Made by a program: the position numbers and the translations under genes. Below are positions 1 to 5,587 of a DNA stretch of 5,587 nucleotides, in pieces. This stretch comes from an uncultured Lentisphaeria bacterium (lineage in GTDB: Bacteria; Verrucomicrobiota; Lentisphaeria; Victivallales; Victivallaceae). The stretch lies in assembly GCA_903821255.1 (NCBI GenBank), contig CAIJKT010001016.1:1-5587 (forward strand), in the 5' to 3' direction. Each line of letters starts with the position of its first letter. The stretch's first letter is position 1. The notes beneath the pieces are model-generated. The model was not told where the DNA came from. It searched no databases and was given only the letters and a program-made list of their open reading frames with translations.

Positions 1-1019
1 AGCGACGGCACCACTTTTTCCAGCGTTGGCGCGCCGTCATCGTCAATACGGATGGCGAACGACAGCGCGGGCGAGGTTTCCCGCAGGCCCAGGCCGAGCT
101 GATGAGTTACCGGCGGCGGCAGCATGTGCACCGTCTGTTCCGGCAGATATAAATTCGTGCCGCGAGTTTCGGCTTCCAGATCAATATCATCACCCGGCGC
201 AACGACGGCCGCCACATCGGCGACATGCACCCACAGCAGGCCGCCGGAATAGCCGATGGCGTCATCCGGGTCCTGATTGCCCTCGTCGTCAATCGCCAGC
301 GCCGTCATCCCGGTCAAGTCCTGACGTTCTTCTTCAACCATTTCCGGCACCGGCAGCGCCGGGTCATCCAGTTCAATTCCGGCGCGGGCCGGGAACGGAT
401 TTTTCCAGCAGTCCCAGACGCCCAGGTTCAGCAGCAGACGGTGCGCTTTCTCCGGAATCTGCTCCATATTCAGTTGCCGCATGATGCCGCTGGCGGCGGT
501 TCTGCCCAGAGCCAGATGTTCCACATCGCGCAAATGATGGCGGTCTTCCGGCAGCAGTTTGCCGGAGCGGATGCGTTCAATCAGTTCCTCGCGCTGCCGG
601 CGGCTGTTGTCTTTGGCGGTTGCCGCTTCCAGCGCGGCGGTTATTTCCGCCACCGGCCGGGCCTTGACCCCGTCAGCAATGCTGCCGGTGAAATAGATGC
701 CTTCCTCGAGCAGCAGCCAGGCCGACCATGCCCCCGCCGGATCGGATTTGCCGTAAACCAGCGCGGTGAAATCAGCGAGATCAACCGTTTCATCTTCCAG
801 CATCACGACAATTTCCATCAAATCCGGAGGCGGCAGCGCCGCAGCCGGCAACTGGGACACCGGGCCGATGTGCAGCATGGTAATGTCTTTAAGCCGGACG
901 CTTTTCCGTTCGCCTTCCGGCAGGCCGATTTCTATTTTACCGTCGCTGACGGAAATAACCTTAGCCGGCTTCTGCCGGTAAACCGCCAGCGCCCCGGCCA
1001 CACATTGTATTTCGCTCAT
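1..1019 (-). CDS. RNase II/RNB-family 3'-5' exoribonuclease (partial, N-terminal 339 residues)
   Basis: The frame starts at an ATG (1019-1017) preceded by AAAGGA at 1031-1026 with a six-base spacer, and stays open to the window edge, so the C-terminal part is missing. Residues 1-55 look like a small beta-rich SH3-like domain (M-S-E-I-Q-C start). Residues about 60-200 are mostly helical and fit the winged-helix linker region of RNase II-like proteins. The RNB catalytic domain begins near residue 235. The motif IDDEGNQDPDDAI at residues 243-255 places Asp244, Asp250, Asp252 and Asp253 with the same spacing as the four metal-binding aspartates of E. coli RNase II (D201, D207, D209, D210). It is followed by HVADVAA and YLPEQTVHMLPPP, both typical of the family. 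Members hydrolyse single-stranded RNA processively from the 3' end in the cytoplasm. The N-terminal layout is closer to the RNB proteins of cyanobacteria and delta-proteobacteria than to E. coli Rnb or Rnr, so no gene symbol is given. Family assignment is firm; the exact substrate is unknown. Confidence 0.9.
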   Translation of the reverse strand, partial: MSEIQCVAGALAVYRQKPAKVISVSDGKIEIGLPEGERKSVRLKDITMLHIGPVSQLPAAALPPPDLMEIVVMLEDETVDLADFTALVYGKSDPAGAWSAWLLLEEGIYFTGSIADGVKARPVAEITAALEAATAKDNSRRQREELIERIRSGKLLPEDRHHLRDVEHLALGRTAASGIMRQLNMEQIPEKAHRLLLNLGVWDCWKNPFPARAGIELDDPALPVPEMVEEERQDLTGMTALAIDDEGNQDPDDAIGYSGGLLWVHVADVAAVVAPGDDIDLEAETRGTNLYLPEQTVHMLPPPVTHQLGLGLRETSPALSFAIRIDDDGAPTLEKVVPS

Positions 1020-1222
1020 TCACAATCCTTTCATTATCTGTAATCGCTCAAGCATAAAATGAGTGTACAGGCGCAAATCTGCAAGCCGGTTCCAGGAAAT
1101 CTTGGGTTAAAGTTGCCGGATAAAAATGCACAATTCAAAAGATTTTACCATTTGCGGAATTTAAAAATAACTTCGCGGGGTTATATTTTGCAGTTTACCA
1201 AAACTTTAAAAGGCAAAACTAT
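1020..1222. other. Divergent intergenic region between the RNB gene and the GT-C gene
   Basis: This stretch of about 200 bases separates two divergently transcribed genes and must carry both promoters. It is AT-richer than the genes, especially at 1110-1222. No tRNA, riboswitch-like fold or strong inverted repeat was seen. A weak stem (CCAGG/CTTGG around AAAT, 1092-1105) is too short to call. For the leftward gene no convincing -35/-10 pair with proper spacing was found. The ribosome binding sites are AAAGGA at 1026-1031 for the leftward gene and AAAAGG at 1208-1213 for the rightward gene. Confidence 0.6.
1160..1187 (+). promoter_or_regulatory. Possible sigma70-type promoter of the GT-C gene
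   Basis: TTTAAA at 1160-1165 (4 of 6 matches to TTGACA) lies 16 bases upstream of TATATT at 1182-1187 (5 of 6 matches to TATAAT). Transcription would begin around 1194, leaving a leader of about 28 bases that includes the AAAAGG ribosome binding site. The region is generally AT-rich, so a chance match is quite possible. This is a motif match only. Confidence 0.3.
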
Positions 1223-2668
1223 ATGCTGACCGAAAAACGGAAAAAGCTGATATTCTTTTCCTGCACGGTATTTCTCTTCATGCTGACTGCGCTGCTGACA
1301 AAAAATGAAGTGACGATGGCCGGCAATGAATCCAGCCGCTTCGGCACTGTTCAGGCGCTGGCGGAGCAGAATACTTTCGAATTGAACCATACAGCTTTCA
1401 GGTCGGTTGACCGGATTATCGTCGGGAACAAGATATATTCCGACAAGCCGCTGATGCTGATGGTGGTTCACGGCATGATGTTCAAAGTCATTGCCGCAAT
1501 AACCGGAATCAGCTTCGATTCACATTATTTTCTTTCGGTTTATCTGACCAATCTGTTCGGGATCGGCTTGTTGAACATTGTTTTATTCATCCTGTTTTTC
1601 AGGCGGCTTGACCGCGATGTCGAAGCCCCTTTTTACAGCAAACTGTTTTTGAGTGTCAGCCTGGTGATTTCCACCATGCTGCTGTCCTACGGCGTTACCA
1701 TGAACAACCATACTCCGGCAGCGCTGATACTGTTCATTCTGTTTCTGCAATTCATGGATTATTCCGCGAAAGACACCGTGCTCCGGGCCTTTATGATTGG
1801 TATTACGGCTGGCGTGCTGCTTAATGTCGAAATTCCGGTCGGCGGTATTTTGGGAATCAGTTCTTTCCTGACCGTTCTGCTGCTTTCTAAAGAACAGAAG
1901 GCGGCAAAGACGGCAATCTATTCGCTTGGCGGCCTGCTGCCGATTTTCGCTATGTGCCTGGTCAATTATATTGCGATCGGCAGATTTTTGCCTCAGTATT
2001 TAGGTGCCGGCGGCAGTTATCAGCCGTCGTTGTCAAATATTTCCGTTGAGTATTTCTGGAATATTCTTTTCTGGAACAGAGGATTTTTCTCATATATGCC
2101 GGCAATGCTGTTTATTATACCGGTACTGCTGATTAACCGCAAAATCCTTAAAAACCGGCTGGAGCTGATTGTTCTTCTAACCATTGCCGCGATAATTCTG
2201 TTCTACGGATTATTTACGGCTGAATACGGCGGCTGGGCTTACGGTTTCCGCTATTTGATTCCGGTCATTCCGGTTCTCTGGTTTTTTATTGCACGGGAAT
2301 ACGCGCCGAAAATACATTCATGGCAGTACGCGGTTTTAAGTGTGCTGATATTCTGGGGTATTATAACCAGCTATGTCGGCTCCTATAATCCGTGGTGCAG
2401 TTGCTACGAGGCAACTAACTCAAAGCCGAACAGCGTGGACCATTATGTCCGCTGCTCTTTTGCCGCAAATCTGCTTTGTATCAGTTTCGAGCAGGATCCG
2501 GACTCCGTGCTAAGCCGTTTTATGATTAATAATGTTTATGGACCGGTAGTCGCGGCGGCGTATTTGAATGAAGCTTTTGTCAATACCAAAAATATAGAGA
2601 AGCTGCTGCAATTACGGGAATATTGCGTTAAAAATCCGCAGACGCAAATGAAATTTCAGTCTAAATAA
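1223..2668 (+). CDS. Polytopic membrane protein, GT-C (PMT/GT39-like) glycosyltransferase family
   Basis: The gene encodes 481 residues from an ATG with AAAAGG nine bases upstream. Residues 4-8 are basic (EKRKK) and precede a first membrane helix at about 9-26. A long loop with NESSRF (35-40), a conserved-looking Asp63 and YSDKP (72-76) follows. Roughly nine or ten further hydrophobic helices extend to about residue 390. The signature YGGWAYGFRYLIPVIP at about 334-350 is the late 'WGG-x-G-x-RYL-P' segment common in GT-C proteins. The first extracytoplasmic loop with an acidic residue (Glu36 is the likely candidate), and the polytopic layout, fit enzymes that transfer sugar from a polyprenyl-phosphate donor onto a lipid or protein on the outer face of the cytoplasmic membrane. 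The last 90 or so residues are soluble and include several cysteines (WCSCYE and nearby). The acceptor and sugar are unknown, and no polysaccharide genes flank it. It is a single gene, divergent from the RNB gene and convergent with the gltX-def cluster. Its GC content is clearly lower than that of the RNB gene. The coding call is firm; the enzymatic role is inferred from family resemblance. Confidence 0.8.
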   Translation: MLTEKRKKLIFFSCTVFLFMLTALLTKNEVTMAGNESSRFGTVQALAEQNTFELNHTAFRSVDRIIVGNKIYSDKPLMLMVVHGMMFKVIAAITGISFDSHYFLSVYLTNLFGIGLLNIVLFILFFRRLDRDVEAPFYSKLFLSVSLVISTMLLSYGVTMNNHTPAALILFILFLQFMDYSAKDTVLRAFMIGITAGVLLNVEIPVGGILGISSFLTVLLLSKEQKAAKTAIYSLGGLLPIFAMCLVNYIAIGRFLPQYLGAGGSYQPSLSNISVEYFWNILFWNRGFFSYMPAMLFIIPVLLINRKILKNRLELIVLLTIAAIILFYGLFTAEYGGWAYGFRYLIPVIPVLWFFIAREYAPKIHSWQYAVLSVLIFWGIITSYVGSYNPWCSCYEATNSKPNSVDHYVRCSFAANLLCISFEQDPDSVLSRFMINNVYGPVVAAAYLNEAFVNTKNIEKLLQLREYCVKNPQTQMKFQSK

Positions 2669-2679
2669 CTGTCCGGAAA

Positions 2680-3396
2680 TCAGAACGATACGTTGACGTC
2701 GCCGCTGATTTTCCATGGCGGCGGCATCAGCACAATACCGGTTTCCTGATCCCAGTTCCGGTCCCAGGTGCGCAGCAGCAGGGGATCGGTGGGTTTGCCC
2801 CACGGATTGATGTCTATCACCAGGATATCACCGTCAGAAGTAAGATAAATGTCCATGACAAGGTTTTTCACCGGCAGCGCCCAGGCGACTTTTTCAAAGA
2901 AGTTCTCGGCTTTTTTCCACAGGTTTTTCTTGATGCCTTCGAGTCGGCGGAAGTGCCGGATAAGCCAGTACTGGCTCATGGCGGAAAGCTTGCCGTCATA
3001 AATGAACAGGCGGAATTCACGGGTCTGATTCATCCGGCGGAATGGACGGATGCACACATATTCAACCATCCCGGCCGCGGCGGCATTGCGGACTTTCTGG
3101 CTTTTGGCAAGGAATTTCCAGGCGCTTTCCGGGGAAAATACCGCGCCGCGCTTGTCTCTGAAACGTTCAGTGTCGGTCGGGGAGACAGTGTCTACTGAAA
3201 CAAAGCAGTTTCCGGGGATGGAATTCATCGGCAGCCGCATCCGGCTGATGACATCGGCGACATTTTTCCCTTCCGACTCGCCATCGGCCAGGGATTTGAT
3301 TTCGTTGTCATGAAGCTTGACGAACGTGGTCAAAAAGGTATGTCCGGCCAGCACTGGATACCATACCGGAGTCCGGCAGAAATCGTTCTTTTCCAT
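2680..3396 (-). CDS. D123/CDC123-family ATP-grasp protein
   Basis: The gene encodes 238 residues from an ATG with GAGGA six bases upstream (3407-3403), ending in TGA. The sequence follows the D123 family in order. TPVWYP at 9-14 leads into TFLTTFVKL, matching the family's 'CWYP...T..S/T' opening. CFVSVDTVSPTDT at 64-76 aligns without gaps to the eukaryotic 'FPKLNWSAPRDA' strand. IRPFRR...REFRLFI at 116-132 matches 'LRKW...EFRCFV'. SQY at 141-143 matches 'SQR'. MDIY (181-184) and IDINPWGKPTD (194-204) match 'FDIY' and 'IDFNPFG..TD', with Asp195 and Asn197 as the expected metal ligands. In eukaryotes Cdc123 is an ATP-grasp protein that helps assemble eIF2 by binding its gamma subunit; bacteria have no eIF2, so the bacterial role is unknown. 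Two positions differ from the human protein as I recall it: Ser67 replaces a lysine and Tyr143 replaces an arginine. It is about 100 residues shorter than eukaryotic members. It lies 31 bases after the DUF1189-like gene and is probably the last gene of the gltX-def cluster. Confidence 0.85.
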   Translation of the reverse strand: MEKNDFCRTPVWYPVLAGHTFLTTFVKLHDNEIKSLADGESEGKNVADVISRMRLPMNSIPGNCFVSVDTVSPTDTERFRDKRGAVFSPESAWKFLAKSQKVRNAAAAGMVEYVCIRPFRRMNQTREFRLFIYDGKLSAMSQYWLIRHFRRLEGIKKNLWKKAENFFEKVAWALPVKNLVMDIYLTSDGDILVIDINPWGKPTDPLLLRTWDRNWDQETGIVLMPPPWKISGDVNVSF

Positions 3397-3427
3397 ATCA
3401 GTTCCTCATACCCTTAATTTAATTGTT

Positions 3428-4336
3428 TTACATAAAGTCATCATCATCCGCCGGCGCTTCCGGTTTTTCTCCGGATAAATCCCGCTCCAGTCTGGACATG
3501 ATATAGATAAAATATACCGCGAAACAGAAAATGTAAACCGTGTTAAAGTCCAGCGGCAAATCGAAAGCCGGAAAAAACGATGCGATAATGATTGCCGGGA
3601 AGCCTGCATAAATTGCGGAAACAAAAATATTCCTGAACTTTAAAATCTTAAAATTGCGGCTTCCGACCAGATTGAAAATCATGGTAAAAAGGGAGGTCAA
3701 AACGATGGTCTGAAACAGAATTTGAATAAATTGCAGGCCAAAAGTAATGAGTGTGACGCAAATTTTTACCGGAATCTTCCTATCCGCGGCACTTACCGAA
3801 CTGGAAGGCAGTCCGAGCGGATTGCCGGCGGACGAATTTTCTTTTAAATACGCCATGATAGCATCTTTTTGAAACGGCCTGGTGGATATTCTGGCCTTTT
3901 GCGGTGCATATATCAGCGGAATCAGCAGATACTCATTCGCGTCGGTTTTATACCATCCGGCAACGATTCCCGGAGACCAGAATACCCCTCTGGTGCTTTC
4001 GTGGTCAAAATCAGGAAGCGGCGCGGTTTGAAGGTCAGGAATATAAGCAACGGCTGCAGTCTCTGTGAGCTGAACAACTCTGGCCTTTTCCGGGTCGACG
4101 GACGGCAGAATACCCTTGTCGGTAAATTTGATCCGGCCGAACTGTTCAGTAATTGTATCGCAGGCAATGTCAATGTCCTTATACAGCGGGAAAGTTTTTG
4201 CCGTAGTAATAAAAATTGCGCAAAGCGTTGTCAGGATCAGCAGATGCCACAGCGCTTTCCAGGGGGAAAGCCTGAACAATTGCAGGAATATTTCCGTTCC
4301 TTTGCACACCCCGGACAGTGTATTGAAAAAACTCAT
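3428..4336 (-). CDS. DUF1189-like integral membrane protein of unknown function
   Basis: The gene encodes 302 residues from an ATG with AGGA six bases upstream (4346-4343), ending in TAA. A short cytoplasmic start (FLQLFRLSPWKALWHL) leads into membrane helix 1 at about 28-46. Residues 47-188 form a soluble, presumably extracytoplasmic domain containing KFTDKGILPSVDPEKA (70-85). Three hydrophobic segments follow at about 192-223 (long, perhaps a kinked helix), 237-257 and 264-281. The C-terminus is a charged tail ending in DDDDFM. One N-terminal helix, a large outside domain with a 'G.LP' element and a C-terminal helix bundle resemble DUF1189 proteins, but this match is by layout and not by a diagnostic motif. 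No catalytic residues or export signal peptide cleavage site can be named. It sits 27 bases after def and 31 bases before the D123 gene, so it is probably cotranscribed with both. It is low in GC, as expected of a hydrophobic protein. Confidence 0.75.
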   Translation of the reverse strand: MSFFNTLSGVCKGTEIFLQLFRLSPWKALWHLLILTTLCAIFITTAKTFPLYKDIDIACDTITEQFGRIKFTDKGILPSVDPEKARVVQLTETAAVAYIPDLQTAPLPDFDHESTRGVFWSPGIVAGWYKTDANEYLLIPLIYAPQKARISTRPFQKDAIMAYLKENSSAGNPLGLPSSSVSAADRKIPVKICVTLITFGLQFIQILFQTIVLTSLFTMIFNLVGSRNFKILKFRNIFVSAIYAGFPAIIIASFFPAFDLPLDFNTVYIFCFAVYFIYIMSRLERDLSGEKPEAPADDDDFM

Positions 4337-4363
4337 CAGCGATCCTGTTCTTAAATTGTTCAG

Positions 4364-4966
4364 TTAACCGGATATCTTCTTTTTGAACTCGTTTTTGCTG
4401 CCGGCTTTTTCCAGCGCTTTAAGTTCCGGTTCAATTATTGCGAATTCGTCGGGAGTGAGCCTGTCCACGAAAAGCGTGCCTTCAAGATGGTCCATTTCAT
4501 GCTGGATACATCGTCCGAGCAGTCCCCCGCATTCGAAGTCTACGACTTCTCCCGCCAGCGTGACGCCGCGCATTCTGATGCTCAAAGGCCTGATGACCGG
4601 GGCATAGATTTCCGGAACGCTCAGGCAGCCCTCGTTTCTGATGCAAAAAGCACCGCTGAAAGAAATTATCTCCGGATTGATGAGCACGAACGGCATACGC
4701 GGCAGTAAAGCCGCTTCCCCGGGCGAGTTTGCGAGTTCCGCCCCGTCATCCGGGTCTGTCGGCAGATTCAGCGCCATCATTTTCAGGCTGATGCCGATTT
4801 GCGGCGCCGCCAGGCCGATACCTTCAAAAACAGCCACGGCCTGGAGCATTTCATTGCCTATTTCCAGGATGTTGCCGTCAATTCTGTCCACCGGTTCAGC
4901 CAGCTTTTTCAAAACCGGAGCTCCGTAGGTATAGACGGTATACTGTTTTTTCTTTCGGAAAATCAT
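4364..4966 (-). CDS. def: Peptide deformylase
   Basis: This cytoplasmic metalloenzyme removes the formyl group from the initiator methionine of new proteins. All three family motifs are intact in the 200-residue product: GIGLAAPQ at 49-56 (motif 1), EGCLS at 112-116 (motif 2) and QHEMDH at 155-160 (motif 3). Cys114, His156 and His160 are the metal ligands, Glu157 is the catalytic base and Gln56 helps the oxyanion site. The protein is somewhat longer than the usual 160-190 residues because of a loop at about 69-90 (TDPDDGAELANSPGEAALLP) and a C-terminal tail rich in lysine and glutamate. The start ATG lies two bases after the gltX stop codon, and its ribosome binding site is inside the gltX 3' end, so translation is probably coupled to gltX. 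The usual bacterial partner fmt (methionyl-tRNA formyltransferase) is not adjacent; the next gene encodes a membrane protein. Confidence 0.97.
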   Translation of the reverse strand: MIFRKKKQYTVYTYGAPVLKKLAEPVDRIDGNILEIGNEMLQAVAVFEGIGLAAPQIGISLKMMALNLPTDPDDGAELANSPGEAALLPRMPFVLINPEIISFSGAFCIRNEGCLSVPEIYAPVIRPLSIRMRGVTLAGEVVDFECGGLLGRCIQHEMDHLEGTLFVDRLTPDEFAIIEPELKALEKAGSKNEFKKKISG

Positions 4967-4968
4967 AT

Positions 4969-5587
4969 TTACTCTCCGGGAGAGGCTTCCTTCTGATAGA
5001 TTTCCAATGAACGCGAGATGCGTGCCGCGCAGCGGCTGCCGCCAATCAGCATTATCGTTTCATCCAGTTCAGCGCCGCCGGCAGCGCCGCTGACCGTCAG
5101 CCGGAGCGGCTGGAAAAGTTTGCCATGCGCTATTCCGAAGTTCTCTTCGGCTTTAGAGATTATACTATGCAGCCATTCTTTTGTCAATTCGCTGCGGCTG
5201 TTCAGTTCCCCGGCAAGGAAGCCGAGAGCGGCCCTGGCTTCAGCGGAAGCCAGTTGTTTCTTGAAGACCTTCTCGTCGACGGGAAAATCATCGGAGAAAA
5301 AGTACTTCCAGGTTGCGACTTGTCCGAATTGTTTGACCCGGGACTGCATCAATCGGGCAACTTGTTCAAATTTCGCATCTTTACTAAAGTCTCCGGCATA
5401 ATTTCCGGCATAATCGACGAATTTTTCAAAAGGCATTTCCGCGATATAGGCCCCGTTCATGTTCAACAGCTTGTTGCTGTCCAACTGGGCTGGTGCGCTT
5501 TTGACTCATTCCAGCGTAAAGGCTTCGATCATTTCCTGTTACGTCATTTTTTCGCGGTCATCGCCGGGCGACCAGCCCAGCAGGGCC
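4969..5587 (-). pseudogene. gltX: Glutamyl-tRNA synthetase, 3' part, interrupted by two in-frame stops
   Basis: This is the C-terminal, anticodon-binding part of GluRS, which charges tRNA-Glu in the cytoplasm. The clean part begins with LDSNKLLNMNGAYI (5484 onward) and includes LMQSRVKQFGQVATWKYFF, then KLFQPLRLTVSG and ETIMLIGGSRCAARI, the usual closing elements of bacterial GluRS. The same frame continues upstream to the window edge with equally typical sequence: ALLGWSPGDDREKMT, then TAA (5541-5539), QEMIEAFTLE, then TGA (5508-5506), VKSAPAQ. Both stops sit where a sense codon is expected and each is one C-to-T change from CAA (Gln) or CGA (Arg). There is no frameshift. The only nearby start candidates after the stops are TTG at 5484 and ATG at 5460, and neither has a ribosome binding site, so a separate short gene is unlikely. 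The catalytic domain lies outside the window. Decay of a duplicate gltX copy, or base-call errors near a contig end, are the two best explanations. The identity is firm; the pseudogene status is provisional. Confidence 0.8.
4972..4977 (-). promoter_or_regulatory. Ribosome binding site of def inside the gltX 3' end
   Basis: GGAGAG read on the minus strand lies five bases upstream of the def ATG and overlaps the last gltX sense codons, before its TAA at 4971-4969. This fixes the def start and suggests that ribosomes finishing gltX feed def. Confidence 0.75.

Noticed and set aside
225..1043. Long open frame on the plus strand opposite the RNB gene
   Set aside because: It is a shadow in GC-rich coding DNA: its product is low-complexity, rich in Arg, Gln and Pro, and resembles nothing, while the minus strand carries clear RNB motifs.
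1092..1105. Hairpin CCAGG-AAAT-CTTGG in the divergent intergenic region
   Set aside because: Only five pairs including one G-U, with no T-run or conserved element; likely chance.
3869..4354. Open frame on the plus strand opposite the DUF1189-like gene
   Set aside because: No ribosome binding site or recognisable sequence; the opposite strand has a well-started membrane protein in operon spacing.
5482..5484. TTG start giving a separate 171-residue protein
   Set aside because: There is no ribosome binding site, and the TTG encodes the leucine expected inside GluRS, whose frame continues upstream past the stops.
5506..5541. Reassigned genetic code explaining the TAA and TGA in gltX
   Set aside because: TAA ends def, the DUF1189-like gene, the GT-C gene and gltX itself, and TGA ends the D123 gene, each at a natural protein end, so both are used as stops here.

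Overview
The window is about 5.6 kb of bacterial DNA from a GC-moderate genome. Sampled rows run from about 60% GC in the leftmost gene to about 40-48% in the membrane-protein genes. It holds five protein-coding loci plus the 3' part of a sixth. Genes have good AGGA/GGAGG-like ribosome binding sites and TAA or TGA stops. No rRNA, tRNA, CRISPR array or transposase is visible. The taxonomic source cannot be fixed from the sequence. The gene styles would fit an uncultured PVC-type or similar anaerobic Gram-negative bacterium (for example Lentisphaerota), but this is a weak guess.

Layout from left to right: (1) positions 1-1019, minus strand, are the N-terminal 339 residues of an RNase II/RNB-family exoribonuclease that runs off the window. 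(2) Positions 1020-1222 are a divergent, AT-richer intergenic region with a possible promoter for the next gene. (3) Positions 1223-2668, plus strand, encode a 481-residue polytopic membrane protein resembling GT-C (PMT/GT39-like) glycosyltransferases. (4) Four minus-strand loci, read from the right edge, are closely packed: the 3' third of glutamyl-tRNA synthetase (gltX, 5587-4969), peptide deformylase (def, 4966-4364), a DUF1189-like membrane protein (4336-3428) and a D123/CDC123-family ATP-grasp protein (3396-2680). Gaps are 2, 27 and 31 bases, so they look like one transcription unit. It converges on the glycosyltransferase gene with only 11 bases between stop codons.

The cluster joins two core translation functions, glutamate tRNA charging and removal of the N-terminal formyl group, to two uncharacterised proteins. 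The most notable item is the D123 homologue. In eukaryotes the family (Cdc123) assembles the translation initiation factor eIF2, which bacteria lack, so its job here is open. The most unusual sequence feature is in gltX: the frame continues upstream with convincing GluRS protein sequence but is broken by TAA at 5541-5539 and TGA at 5508-5506. Either the gene is decaying or the read/assembly is faulty near the window end.
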